A stretch of DNA of 64,000 nt. It comes from Amycolatopsis pretoriensis. Its GTDB lineage: Bacteria; Actinomycetota; Actinomycetes; Mycobacteriales; Pseudonocardiaceae. The stretch spans positions 1,029,071 to 1,093,070 of the forward strand of contig NZ_FNUJ01000003.1 in the NCBI RefSeq assembly GCF_900107925.1. Direction: 5' to 3'. Below the pieces are notes generated by a model that saw only the letters and a program-made list of their open reading frames with translations, was not told where the DNA came from and ran no database searches. Each line of letters starts with the position of its first letter. Position 1 is the stretch's first letter. Both the position numbers and the translations under genes were made by a program. Below are positions 10,080 to 18,866 of this stretch, piece after piece.

Positions 10080-10418
10080 TCAGCCCGCCACCCCGATCTT
10101 GTAGCCGATCGACCGGACCGTGACGATGGCACCGGGATCGCCCAGCTTCACGCGGAGCGAGCGGATGTGGAAGTCCAAACTGCGGCTGCCCGTGTGCGTG
10201 CCGTCCCCCCACACCTCCGCCTGCAGCTGCTTGCGGCTGCACACCCTGCCCCGGGCTCGGGCGAGACTGTAAAGGATCTCGAACTCCTTACGGGATAGCA
10301 CCAGCGACTCGCCGGAGGCGAAGACCCGGTAGCCGTCGAGGTGGAGATCCAGCCCGCCGACCTGGATCCGCTCCGGCACAGGAGCGTACGGCACCGATGT
10401 GCCCGGCTGATCAATCAT
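10080..10418 (-). CDS. Stand-alone OmpR/PhoB-type winged-helix DNA-binding protein
   Basis: 112 residues, essentially only the Trans_reg_C winged helix: GESLVLSRKEFEILYSLAR (first helices), CSRKQLQAEVWG, then the recognition helix and wing SRSLDFHIRSLRVKLGD and VRSIGYKIG. There is no receiver domain. The start codon lies inside the end of the 601-codon gene (8-base overlap), so it is translated from the same T7SS message. It is probably an autoregulator of the operon (inference). Confidence 0.85.
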   Translation of the reverse strand: MIDQPGTSVPYAPVPERIQVGGLDLHLDGYRVFASGESLVLSRKEFEILYSLARARGRVCSRKQLQAEVWGDGTHTGSRSLDFHIRSLRVKLGDPGAIVTVRSIGYKIGVAG

Positions 10419-12216
10419 CGGCCGCTTCCCGCTTCCGCACCCGGCCGAGAATCTCCTCTTCCAAGAGTTGTTTGAAGTCGTCCTGCTTCAACGGCGCCGA
10501 TGGACCGCCCGGGTCGGCACCGGGCGCCCCGTGCCGTGCCGGGGCTCGCCCCAGCACGGACACTACCCCCTCACCATAGTCCCAGACGTCCGGTCCCGGA
10601 CCGGCCGACACCTCCGGCACCCGCTCACCGTCTTGGTGTTGGTGCCCGGGCAGCCCGCCGAACATCATCGGGCCGGTCTGCTGCATGCCCGTTGCCGGCC
10701 TCACGTTGCTTCCGTCAGCCGGCGTTCCCACACCGATCGGTCCTGCCGCCGATCCACCAGTGGGCTGGGCGGCGGTCAGATCCGCCAGCGGCCTCACGGG
10801 AGGGACAGCTCCAGCGGAACTCAGAGCCCCCTCGGCCAGGTTGTGGTGGAGCGCGGAAGAAGCCGCCGAACCACCCTCCGGCACCAGCGACATTGACGCG
10901 ATCTGCTGCTTGGCCGAGGCCGACGCGGCGATGTTCTCCGCCACCGGGATCGCGGAGGCTGCGGCTCGAGCCGGCTGCGGCTGCGGCTGCGGCTGCGGCT
11001 GCGGCTGCGGCTGCGGCTGCGGCTGCGGCTGCGGCTGCGGAGTTATAACGTGAACGCTTCTGGCCACCGGGGCAGCCGAGCCTCCCGCCATACCCTGCGG
11101 TACGACTCCGGCCGGCGCGCCAACGCCCAGCTGGCCAGCGTGCGCCACTGAGCCGGCCGCCGACGCCGACGCTACCTGCGCGGTGCCGGCCGAGGGCGCG
11201 GAGACCGTCGCAGGGCGCTCGCCCGGCGCAGTCGGGTCAGTTACGTCGGCGTCCGCGGATTTCACGGCGACCTCGTTCTCGGCCGCGTCTTCCGAAGCGA
11301 TCTCGCCGTTCTTCTTCAACCTTCGCGACGGCGATCCGCCGAGCTTCCCGAGCGCTGCGGAAGAACCCCACATCGGCATCGGCGCGAATCCCTTCGTCTC
11401 CTCGTCCGACGGTGCCGAGACCGGCTGAGCCACGGAAGCCGTCCCGTGTGTCCCGCGCATTTCGGCCGTCACACCGTCGGCTGCGGCGGAACAGGCGACA
11501 AATTCACTTGGACGCGCCAATCCCAGAACGCCGCCGTCGACCGCGCCGGGGCTGGATACACCCGGACCGAGCACGTGCGGCGCCCAGAAACCTCCCAGGT
11601 GCTGGGCCGTCACGACAGTCGGGCTCGTGGACTCGACATTCGCGCCGGCACCAGGATGGTCAACCCGCCCGGTGTCCACCGTGCTGCCTGGGGTTGGCCC
11701 GCGCCCGGCGCCCGGTTCCGGCATCGGGACAATTCCCCGGCCGATGTCGTAGTAGGCGGTGCACAGGTCCCGCAGGACCTGGAGCGCGTCCTGCTGACCA
11801 CTCTGTTCCACAGGGGCCGGATCCACCGGCACCGCGCCGGGTTTGGCGAGCGAGTCCCTGCCGACCCGGAGCCGTTGCTGAGCAAAAGCGAGCGCGTCCC
11901 CGGCGTTCTTCATGGCTTGGCCATAGCCCGGGACCGACATTGCGTCCAGTGCGATGTCCAGCCGATCCGCCAGGCTGCGCACGGCAACCTGAAACCCGTC
12001 CGCCACCTCGCCGTCCCAGTGATCGGACAACCGCCGCGACTCGTACCTCAGGTCGTCCCGGACGACCGTCAGCCGCGCGACGGCGTTGTCGAAGGCAGCG
12101 GCCCGGAGGTAGAAGACCTCCGGGCTCACTTCGCTGATCAGCTGTTCTAGCTGCCCACGATCCAATGCCTCCAGCGCGGGATCGAGGCCGGGCGGGACGG
12201 GATCAGGCTCGATCAC
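10411..12216 (-). CDS. Large Esx/PPE-like domain protein with Pro-Gln repeat
   Basis: 601 residues with a GTG start; AGGAG is 7 bases upstream, inside the end of the preceding gene. Residues 1-125 form a helical, WXG100/PPE-like region with a turn HWDGEVADGF between two long helices. The rest is Ala, Gly, Ser and Pro-rich, with about 11 Pro-Gln repeats near the middle. Near the C-terminus VWDYGEGVVSVLGR resembles the end of the neighbouring 798-aa protein, followed by a charged helix (DDFKQLLEEEILGRV). Likely a T7SS substrate or substrate chaperone, by position and domain. No enzymatic domain was seen. Confidence 0.75.
   Translation of the reverse strand: MIEPDPVPPGLDPALEALDRGQLEQLISEVSPEVFYLRAAAFDNAVARLTVVRDDLRYESRRLSDHWDGEVADGFQVAVRSLADRLDIALDAMSVPGYGQAMKNAGDALAFAQQRLRVGRDSLAKPGAVPVDPAPVEQSGQQDALQVLRDLCTAYYDIGRGIVPMPEPGAGRGPTPGSTVDTGRVDHPGAGANVESTSPTVVTAQHLGGFWAPHVLGPGVSSPGAVDGGVLGLARPSEFVACSAAADGVTAEMRGTHGTASVAQPVSAPSDEETKGFAPMPMWGSSAALGKLGGSPSRRLKKNGEIASEDAAENEVAVKSADADVTDPTAPGERPATVSAPSAGTAQVASASAAGSVAHAGQLGVGAPAGVVPQGMAGGSAAPVARSVHVITPQPQPQPQPQPQPQPQPQPQPQPARAAASAIPVAENIAASASAKQQIASMSLVPEGGSAASSALHHNLAEGALSSAGAVPPVRPLADLTAAQPTGGSAAGPIGVGTPADGSNVRPATGMQQTGPMMFGGLPGHQHQDGERVPEVSAGPGPDVWDYGEGVVSVLGRAPARHGAPGADPGGPSAPLKQDDFKQLLEEEILGRVRKREAADD
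10973..11040 (-). repeat. GGCTGC hexanucleotide tandem repeat
   Basis: About 11 uninterrupted copies of the hexamer GGCTGC (plus strand) encode Pro-Gln dipeptides on the minus strand inside the 601-aa protein. Because the unit is a multiple of three, copy number could change by slippage without breaking the frame. Confidence 0.95.
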
Positions 12217-12219
12217 TGA

Positions 12220-14616
12220 TCAACTCCTGCCCAGTACTTGCGATGGTGGCGTGTCAGACTCGCCGTCGTCCCAGGCGCTGTTCCCGGCCTGCAGCCACAC
12301 CTGAGGTTCACGCTCCTTATTCTGCTCGCCGCCGACACCGCCCATACCGCCCATGCCGCCCATGCCGCCCATGGGCATGCTGGATCCCATTCCTCCCGTT
12401 TGCGGTGTTGCGGGAATCCCCGGCGTCGTCGTCTCTTGCTGGAACGGGGTCCCCCCACCCCGCTGCAGAGCGGTCGACGTGTCAGTGTCGAATTGGGCAG
12501 GGACGCTCGCCGAGGCCCCGGCTCCCCCGCCACCCGTCTCCGCAGCCGTCAGGCCGTCGAGACCAGAAAACCTCGCTCCGCCGCCGGGGCCGCCTCCAGA
12601 CGGAGACGCCGTCAGCGCTTCCAGCCTCTTCGCGTCGACTGCGGAATCAGCCGGGCCGACGTTCGTCGGAGTGAGAAAATCCTGGGCGGACGTGGGCAGC
12701 AGCATCTTGTGGTCCATCTCGGCGCGCGCCGGGTCCACCAGGTTTGTGAGCGCGTCGTCGGCAGCGCTTCTCGCGACCGCTAGTGCGTTGAGCCGGCTGG
12801 GGTCGTCGCTCTTCCCTCTCAGGTCATCGATCACCTTGTCGACCGCGGCCTGCGCTTCTTGGACCTTCTGCTTTTGGGCATCGTTCAGGGCGGGCTGTCG
12901 ATCCAGTGCGACCTTCTTGTCATCTGCTGCGCCGGGCCCGTCAGACATCGTCGAAGGTGCACTGTCCTTGACCGGTGACCCGTCGCCGTGTGCCCGGGCA
13001 GACAGCCCGTCGATCGCCTGTCCGGCTGCGTCTTTCGCACGTTCGAGTGCCTGCTTGGCGGCGGGATCGTCAGTCTTGCCGATCAGGTCGTCAAGTGCTC
13101 GGCCCGCCGCGTCGTGGGCGTCCGTGAGACCCTTCCTCGCCTCCGGAGTGTCCAATGAATTGCCGCTCCCACCAGCAGAGGCTGCGCCCCCGCCCGGCGT
13201 GTCGTCCCCGGCTGCGGGGTCGCCCAGCCCTGCGATCCCGGCGAGCGCCTTTTTTGCCTTGTCGGCGGCGTCTTTGGCGGCTGGGTCCTGCCCGCTGGGC
13301 GCCTTCCCGCCGAACGGAAGTGGTCCGCCGGTTTCCGTCGGGACCCCGCCAGGCCCGCCGGACTCTGTTCCGGGCGTACTGCCCGGCGCCCCGGCCGTGT
13401 CCGGCGCGGCGTCGCCGCTCAGACCTTTGATGGCGTCGGCGGCCTGCCGACCGGCCTGAGCTGCTGCTTCGCCCGCCTTTTCCTGGGCCTCCGTCATTGG
13501 CTGCAGGACTCGCGATTGCGGCTCCTTCTGCTCACGCGGCTCGGCGTCGGTGCCGCCAGACCCCCCCGAAGCGGAACCGTCGCCGCTCTTGATCTTTCCC
13601 AGCGCCTTATCGACCGCGTTTCCGACGTCAACAGCCTTTCCGCCCCCAAATCCACTTCCCGAGTCCTTGCTGTCGCCGGATTCTTTGCTGTCGCTCGAGT
13701 TCTTGCTCTTGCCGGAATCCGCGCTGTCGCTCGAGTCCTTACCGTCTCCGGAGTCCTTGCTGTCGCTCGAGTTCTTGCTCTTGCCGGAATCCGCGCTGTC
13801 GCCCGAGTCCTTACCGTCTCCAGAATCCTTGGCGTGACTGGATCCGCTGTCGCCGCCCGACTTGCCACTACCCGCCCCGGAGCTTTCCTTGGGTTTCTCA
13901 CCGATGATACGAATCGGGACCATGTCTTGAGCTCGGGCGTTGTATTGGTTCGCCAGTCCCGTCGTCAGATTCTGGAGGTCGCGAAGGAGGTCCTCTTTGA
14001 CCTTTGCGTCGAGCTTCGAAATTTCGTCAGCGGTCGCATTCGTGATCTTGTCGATAAGGTTCTGCATGTCGGATGCGTACAGGTCGTTGGACAAGTCGGC
14101 AAGCGAGTTGATCCCGGCAATTCCTTGATCTTTGATGCGCTGCTCCTGGCTGGCACGATGGTCGTCGTACTTCTGGACCAGGTCCCACCAGGCGGCCGCG
14201 TAGGCTTGGATGGCGTGTCCGACGTTGCCGACCGTCGTACCGTAGGCCTTGCCGTCGAGCGTGGCGAAGACCTCCTCGCTTCTCTTCAGCAAGTCCGACG
14301 CGTACTTGGCGAACGCGTCGCCGGCGTCACCCGTGAGGTGGTCCTTCATCGCCTTGATTTCGGCTGCGAACTTGGTGTTGATCTCACCAAGCCGCTTGGT
14401 CGCGTCCGCGATGGCGATGCCGAGCACGTACCAGGCTTCAGCGCCTTTGTTGCTGCTCAGGCCCGCCTCGACCCCACCACCCTTGTCGGCGGTATAAATG
14501 AGGTCCTCGACAGCCTTGGCAAGATCACCGTAAGACTTGTACTGTCCGGCCAGGAAGGCGGGCGCGGATGAGTTGTACTCGCCGACCAAGCGGCCGTCGT
14601 AAGTCGAATCAGGCAT
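12220..14616 (-). CDS. Large Esx-like domain protein with Ser/Asp/Gly/Lys repeats
   Basis: 798 residues. The N-terminal 230 residues are predicted all-helical and WXG100-like (LTGDAGDAFAKYASDL, and a helix with AAAWWDLVQKYDDH). A long, highly polar Ser/Asp/Gly/Lys tract follows with a 24-residue repeat, then Ala-rich segments with paired helices (AKQALERAKDAAGQAIDGL). The C-terminus has Gly-Met repeats and ends VWLQAGNSAWDDGE...VLGRS, echoing the next gene product. The 601-aa gene begins 3 bases after this stop, so they are coupled. Probably a secreted T7SS protein with a flexible middle (inference). Confidence 0.75.
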   Translation of the reverse strand: MPDSTYDGRLVGEYNSSAPAFLAGQYKSYGDLAKAVEDLIYTADKGGGVEAGLSSNKGAEAWYVLGIAIADATKRLGEINTKFAAEIKAMKDHLTGDAGDAFAKYASDLLKRSEEVFATLDGKAYGTTVGNVGHAIQAYAAAWWDLVQKYDDHRASQEQRIKDQGIAGINSLADLSNDLYASDMQNLIDKITNATADEISKLDAKVKEDLLRDLQNLTTGLANQYNARAQDMVPIRIIGEKPKESSGAGSGKSGGDSGSSHAKDSGDGKDSGDSADSGKSKNSSDSKDSGDGKDSSDSADSGKSKNSSDSKESGDSKDSGSGFGGGKAVDVGNAVDKALGKIKSGDGSASGGSGGTDAEPREQKEPQSRVLQPMTEAQEKAGEAAAQAGRQAADAIKGLSGDAAPDTAGAPGSTPGTESGGPGGVPTETGGPLPFGGKAPSGQDPAAKDAADKAKKALAGIAGLGDPAAGDDTPGGGAASAGGSGNSLDTPEARKGLTDAHDAAGRALDDLIGKTDDPAAKQALERAKDAAGQAIDGLSARAHGDGSPVKDSAPSTMSDGPGAADDKKVALDRQPALNDAQKQKVQEAQAAVDKVIDDLRGKSDDPSRLNALAVARSAADDALTNLVDPARAEMDHKMLLPTSAQDFLTPTNVGPADSAVDAKRLEALTASPSGGGPGGGARFSGLDGLTAAETGGGGAGASASVPAQFDTDTSTALQRGGGTPFQQETTTPGIPATPQTGGMGSSMPMGGMGGMGGMGGVGGEQNKEREPQVWLQAGNSAWDDGESDTPPSQVLGRS
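13685..13828 (-). repeat. Two 72-bp tandem repeats inside the 798-aa gene
   Basis: The segment 13685-13756 is repeated almost exactly at 13757-13828, with a few changes (for example CTCGAG to CCCGAG). Each copy encodes 24 residues rich in Asp, Ser, Gly and Lys, such as DSADSGKSKNSSDSK. Further diverged units flank it. Confidence 0.9.
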
Positions 14617-14673
14617 GACTGCATTTCCTCATTAAATGGAGTCGAACACGGGGCAGAGCTTCGACAACGACTG

Positions 14674-15102
14674 TCAGGTGTTCGTCGTCAGATTGTCGTT
14701 GTAACCGTCACCATCATTGGGCTTCGAATCCCCGGTGAAGTTGTGCTGCTGCGCCTCGGTGTTCTTGTCCATCGTCGTAATGCCATCCGAGACATGGGTC
14801 TTGAGGTCGTCGACACTGCTCTTGATCTTGGCCGCGTTGTCGCCGTCGGCGTTCTCGAAATCAGTCGCGATCTGGGTCAAGGCCGTTTGCATCTCGCCCA
14901 GCGCCAGCTTGAAGTGCTCAGCGTGCGCGACGATAGCGTTGCGTCGGTCGTCGACTATCCGCTCCAGCCACTGGGCAAGCTCGAAGTGACCCGCATTCGG
15001 CCAGTTCGGCTTCAACGCGGTGAACGCGTCCATGTCGTCCATGATCGCGCCGATCTTCTTAGCGGATTCCTTGATTCCGTTCGCGTCAAAGGTGGTGGAC
15101 AT
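14674..15102 (-). CDS. Small Esx-like T7SS protein (142 aa)
   Basis: AAGGAG is 5 bases before the ATG. The protein is helical: residues 1-50 (AKKIGAIMDDMDAF), a turn NWPNAG in place of a strict WXG, then long amphipathic helices to about 115 (EHFKLALGEMQTALTQIATDF), and a polar tail rich in Asn, Asp and Gly. Length exceeds the 100 residues usual for WXG100. It follows the WXG100 gene, separated by a stem-loop. Probably a secreted partner of the Esx proteins. Confidence 0.75.
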   Translation of the reverse strand: MSTTFDANGIKESAKKIGAIMDDMDAFTALKPNWPNAGHFELAQWLERIVDDRRNAIVAHAEHFKLALGEMQTALTQIATDFENADGDNAAKIKSSVDDLKTHVSDGITTMDKNTEAQQHNFTGDSKPNDGDGYNDNLTTNT

Positions 15103-15136
15103 GTGTACTCCTTAACTGGGCTGGACGCCACAACCA

Positions 15137-15176
15137 TGTGGGGTGCTCGCTCGCTTCTCAAGGCAAGCACCCCACA
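15137..15176 (-). terminator. Intergenic stem-loop downstream of the WXG100 gene
   Basis: An 11-bp perfect stem (TGTGGGGTGCT at 15137-15147 with its complement at 15166-15176) and an 18-base loop, in the 82-base gap between two esx-like genes. There is no U-run on the minus strand side, so it may be an attenuator or mRNA 3'-end stabiliser that keeps esx mRNA abundant rather than a full terminator. Confidence 0.6.
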
Positions 15177-15184
15177 CAGTGCGA

Positions 15185-15478
15185 CTAGCCGACCTGTCCG
15201 GCACTGGCACGGTCCTGCATCTGCATTTCTTCGGCCGCGCGCTGCAGCGTCTTGTTCAGGTTGTCGAGGTTGGACTTGTTATGCTGGAGGTCGTTGTGCA
15301 GATCCATGGCGACCTGGTCGTAGCGCTCCGCGGTCGCGCCCTGCCAATCCGTCATGATTCGCTTGACGTCGTCGCGGAGACCGTCGGTCTGCGCTTCGAT
15401 CTCCGCGGCCTTCTTGGTCATCATCGAAACACACTCTTCGATGACGCCGTAGTCATACGTGATGGTGTCGCCAGCCAT
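15185..15478 (-). CDS. WXG100 (ESAT-6-like) protein
   Basis: 97 residues, the canonical size. Two long helices flank the WXG turn DWQGATAERYD at about residues 44-54. AAGGGA precedes the ATG. This is the only strict WXG protein of the cluster and should be the main small secreted effector, normally exported as a heterodimer. The partner is most likely the product of the gene just upstream. Confidence 0.92.
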   Translation of the reverse strand: MAGDTITYDYGVIEECVSMMTKKAAEIEAQTDGLRDDVKRIMTDWQGATAERYDQVAMDLHNDLQHNKSNLDNLNKTLQRAAEEMQMQDRASAGQVG

Positions 15479-15523
15479 GTTTGCAATCCCTTCGAAACAG
15501 GTTGTCAGTGAACGATCGAATGC

Positions 15524-15853
15524 TCAGGAGACGAGGAAATTACCGAGTTCCATGGGCAGGTTCAGCAGCGCCTGAGTGCTGGCCTCGTCGGTCGCACCCT
15601 GGTTCTTGCTTTCGCGACGGATGTTTTCGGCCATGGCCTGCAGGTGCGCGAGCACAGACTTGCGAACGGACTCGATCCAGCTGTCACAGGTCATGCTGAG
15701 TGCCCGCGTCGCGCCGCTGGTGCTCGCTGCCAACGTGGCCTCGACCTGCTGCTTGAGCTGGTCGAGCTGGGCGCTGATGTTCTGCGCGGTCTCGTCGTGC
15801 TTGGCCGCCTGCTGTTCAATGGTCGCGACGTTGAGCTGTGTAGAATGTGCCAC
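15524..15853 (-). CDS. WXG100-like partner (CFP-10-like), motif variant
   Basis: 109 residues, GTG start with AGGAG 7 bases upstream. Two helices (IEQQAAKHDETAQNISAQLD and KSVLAHLQAMAENIRRES) flank the turn CDSWIESVRK, which keeps the Trp but has Glu in place of the Gly. It is 45 bases upstream of the strict WXG100 gene and downstream of eccB, the usual position of the EsxB-type partner. Confidence 0.82.
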   Translation of the reverse strand: MAHSTQLNVATIEQQAAKHDETAQNISAQLDQLKQQVEATLAASTSGATRALSMTCDSWIESVRKSVLAHLQAMAENIRRESKNQGATDEASTQALLNLPMELGNFLVS

Positions 15854-15993
15854 TTGCGGTCTCCTGCTCTAGAGCTGTCATTTGCACGGTCCCCCGGCAG
15901 AAGCCAGCCGGTCGACCACATCTCATAGGATAATTTTTCGCCGAAAATTTTTGGCCCAGTTCCCGTCGCGTAGTGGGACACGAGGAGGTCCCC

Positions 15994-17421
15994 TCATGAG
16001 CCGGATGTCTTCGATATTTGCGGCGATTGCGGCTGCACCGCGCCCGACGCGCTCAGCACCGGCCCGGTCGGCAGCAGGTCGAGCAGCTCCCGCGGAACTA
16101 ACACCGCCGAAGATGCCGGATAGCCGAGCGAGCCGGCAACGCCCGCGTCAGCGAGGGGAAACCGAATGCCGACCTCAGTGACCAGGTACAGGGTTCCCGG
16201 CACGGCCCCGGGCGCAAGAAGTTCCTTTGCCAGTACCCCTGCGCCCGCCGGCACCCCCACCCGGTCGGCCGTCTCCCCGGCTCGGTGAGCCGCAGCCGGT
16301 ACTGATCTCGCCGCCACCTGACTCGCAGGGCGAAATTCGACCGCGGCACTCATCGCGCTGTGCTCGGAGGGCATGAAACTGACACACGGTGAGTCCGTTT
16401 GGCTGGGCGTGACGATCTGCGGCGGGTCCGCCGGCAACCCCGCAGCGAAGTCGGGGCCGGCGGAAACCGGTATCCCCGACAGTGCACCCGGCCCCGCCTC
16501 GATAGGCCGTACCTCAGCGTCACGATAGGCGGCTTTCGCGGCTGGACTGGCAAGTACGAGTGCCGCGCCTGTCCGGCTGAGAGAACTGACAGCATCGGAG
16601 CCGACGAGGTAAAGCTGGTCGAATCCGAGCGCCGCGTTGTGTATCTTGTACACCTGCCCGACCCGGCTTGGCCTGCCGTCGATCACCGGTCCCGACGTGC
16701 CGGCGCCCGGTACCTGCGGAAGTGTGATATCCGGCCCTGCGGGAATGGGGTTGAGCCAGCTGGGGACGACCGGGACGGGCCGCACAGCACCGTAGCCGAG
16801 GGTTTCGAGAACCGTGCGTTCGCCGACGCGGTACCGCTTACCCTGCCACAGCAGATAGACGCCGCCGTCAGGCGTGGCGACCACTATGCCATGCGCGGCG
16901 GAAACGTCCGGTTTGTCCCTCACTTCACCGAGCAGCAGCGTCACCGTGCCGCCGGGCTGGATACACTCGGTCCAGGCAGGGTCGACGAGCTTCCCGCTGT
17001 CCGGCAACGCGTCCGGCGCGCCGGGGATACCGATCGGCTGGCCGATCGGCGTGTTCTTGAGCGAGTTGCGCGAGACCGAGATGACGCTTCCACCTCCGGC
17101 GTTACCGGAAGCCAGTCTGGCCGAAGAATAGTTCAGCACCGGGCGGAGCTGCCCGTCGAGGTAGACGTACCGGGCGCCGGTCGACTCGTCCATCACGATG
17201 GCACCTTGGCTTTGCCAGGTGTTGTCCCCACCCGGAACGAAGAGGCCGTAGACCCCGAAGATGCCGGCGAGCACAGCGGCCAGCATGAAACCCAGGACGA
17301 CACCGGAATTGGTCCGCTTGTTCGGCGGCTGCAACACGTCCGGCCGGCCGTGCGTGACCGCAGCGGCGAGCCGTCCGACAACGAAGAAGTAGGCCTGAAC
17401 CTGGTCTTTGCGTGACTGCAT
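15994..17421 (-). CDS. eccB: T7SS membrane core protein EccB
   Basis: 475 residues from the ATG at 17421, which shares its A with the eccD stop codon (TGATG). A longer frame reaching 17739 is a GC-rich extension opposite eccD and is rejected. The N-terminus MQSRKDQVQAYFFVVGRL is characteristic of EccB, followed by one membrane helix (VVLGFMLAAVLAGIFGVYG). The periplasm-side domain has the usual alternating repeats (GDNTW, YVYLDGQLRPVLNYSSARL, YLVTEVGIRFPL). EccB forms the extracytoplasmic part of the ESX channel with EccC, D and E. Confidence 0.95.
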   Translation of the reverse strand: MQSRKDQVQAYFFVVGRLAAAVTHGRPDVLQPPNKRTNSGVVLGFMLAAVLAGIFGVYGLFVPGGDNTWQSQGAIVMDESTGARYVYLDGQLRPVLNYSSARLASGNAGGGSVISVSRNSLKNTPIGQPIGIPGAPDALPDSGKLVDPAWTECIQPGGTVTLLLGEVRDKPDVSAAHGIVVATPDGGVYLLWQGKRYRVGERTVLETLGYGAVRPVPVVPSWLNPIPAGPDITLPQVPGAGTSGPVIDGRPSRVGQVYKIHNAALGFDQLYLVGSDAVSSLSRTGAALVLASPAAKAAYRDAEVRPIEAGPGALSGIPVSAGPDFAAGLPADPPQIVTPSQTDSPCVSFMPSEHSAMSAAVEFRPASQVAARSVPAAAHRAGETADRVGVPAGAGVLAKELLAPGAVPGTLYLVTEVGIRFPLADAGVAGSLGYPASSAVLVPRELLDLLPTGPVLSASGAVQPQSPQISKTSGS

Positions 17422-18818
17422 CAGCCGGCCAGCCCGCGCATCAGCTCGTACACGTGGAGCACTTGGAGGAGCAGAGGGATGATCGCGATTGCCGTCAGCG
17501 ACTCGAGGATCTCGATCGCGCGCCCCCAGTAAGGCCGCATCCGCCGCCCCGGCAGGCGCTCCCCGAGCAGCAACAGCAGCGCCGCGGCAACAAGCACGGG
17601 TGCAAGTACGACGGCGATCCGGCCGACTCCGGTCTGCTCCGGCCCGACGTGCAGGAGGTTCACGAGGACCACCACTGCGGCCGGGACCAACAGGGACCAA
17701 CGTTGCACCGCCCCACCCTGGTGCCGGGATCGCAGACACAGCAGTAAAGCGATGACCAGAGATAGCACCATCGACCAGCCGTACCCGCCGAAGACGAGCT
17801 GCGGCAACAGGACCAACTGCCCGAGTCCTAGCCCGACGTGCAGGGCCGTCGCATAAGCCATTGTCGCCGCACCACGTTCGACGACGATCCGGTGGGGCAC
17901 CGGCTCGATGTCCTCGCCCAGTTCCTGCGGGCCGCCCGGTAGCATCGGCAGCGTAAGCCCTGACAGCCGGAACGCCGTGACCGGCGCAAAGACCCCCATG
18001 ACAAGGGACACGGCGAGCACGATGGCGGCCGACTGCGGCGGCGTAGCCGAGGTCACCGAGCCGACCAGCCCGGTCAGGACCAGCAGCAGCACGAACACCG
18101 TTGCCCCGGTGAAGAGCAGGGCTGCGTCAGCGACGGCGACGAGTCCGGCGGCCAAGGCTAGAAGTGCCCCTGCCGCCCCTCCAGACAGGCGCACCATCGG
18201 CGACGCGACGGGATCGAGCACCTCGACCACGAGGGCGCCACATTCTGCGGCATAGCAGGCGCCGGCCCCGGCCATGACAGTGGCGATCTGGGGCTTGCCC
18301 GCGCCCCTGGCGACCAGCGCGCTACCGGCGATCAACATCAGGGCGATGAGTGCGGAAAGAACCGATTGCCCAGGCACCGGCCCGGCACCGGGCACTACAA
18401 CCACCCCCGCCGCCAGCGCCACCGCGGCAGCGATGCGGAACGTCCGCCTGCTGTGCCCGGCGTTCCAGCTTGCCGGATGCTCACGGATCTGTTCCCCGAC
18501 GCCGTCGACCAGGTCGTCATAGTCAATCGCGGCCAGCTGATCGGCGCGCGGTCGCAAGTGAACGACCTCACCATCGAGCACGTTGAGCTCGGCCAGGGTG
18601 CGGTCCTCCGCCAAGGGCTCTTCCCCGATGCGCTGAACCACCCATCCTTCGTGGTCCGCACCCTGCTCTATCCACTCGGCACCGAACTGGGGCAGGATCG
18701 CGGGTAACAGCTCGGCCAGCGGAACCTCGGCGGGCAGTGCCACGTCCGTTGCTTTTTTCCCGAGAACGAAACGTAGCCTTACCGAGGTGGTTGTGCGATG
18801 CTGTGTTTGCTCTTCCAT
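17421..18818 (-). CDS. eccD: T7SS integral membrane protein EccD
   Basis: 465 residues from the ATG at 18818; an upstream extension to 18935 runs into the divergent promoter region. The first 90 residues are a ubiquitin-like YukD domain (VRLRFVLGKKATDVALPAEV ... GEVVHLRPR). About 11 membrane helices follow, as expected for EccD, the main membrane-spanning part of the channel. It is the first gene of the leftward T7SS train and is divergent from eccC. Confidence 0.94.
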   Translation of the reverse strand: MEEQTQHRTTTSVRLRFVLGKKATDVALPAEVPLAELLPAILPQFGAEWIEQGADHEGWVVQRIGEEPLAEDRTLAELNVLDGEVVHLRPRADQLAAIDYDDLVDGVGEQIREHPASWNAGHSRRTFRIAAAVALAAGVVVVPGAGPVPGQSVLSALIALMLIAGSALVARGAGKPQIATVMAGAGACYAAECGALVVEVLDPVASPMVRLSGGAAGALLALAAGLVAVADAALLFTGATVFVLLLVLTGLVGSVTSATPPQSAAIVLAVSLVMGVFAPVTAFRLSGLTLPMLPGGPQELGEDIEPVPHRIVVERGAATMAYATALHVGLGLGQLVLLPQLVFGGYGWSMVLSLVIALLLCLRSRHQGGAVQRWSLLVPAAVVVLVNLLHVGPEQTGVGRIAVVLAPVLVAAALLLLLGERLPGRRMRPYWGRAIEILESLTAIAIIPLLLQVLHVYELMRGLAG

Positions 18819-18842
18819 CAGGTGTTCGGGTCCTTCCTGCCA

Positions 18843-18866
18843 AGGCGAGGGACCGGGTCCCCGCCT
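18843..18866. promoter_or_regulatory. Inverted repeat in the eccD/eccC divergent promoter region
   Basis: AGGCG-a-GGGACC-g-GGTCCC-CGCCT: arms of 11 bp with a single unpaired base, in the 133 bases between the eccD and eccC starts and about 25 bases before the eccD ATG. It could be an operator for one of the nearby regulators or a leader hairpin. No -35/-10 pair is called. Confidence 0.5.

Noticed and set aside
10973..11040. CRISPR-like array
   Set aside because: The repeat is a 6-bp unit without spacers inside a coding frame.
17422..17739. N-terminal extension of eccB
   Set aside because: Overlaps eccD, has Arg/Ala/Pro-rich composition, and the typical EccB start MQSRKDQVQ lies at 17421.
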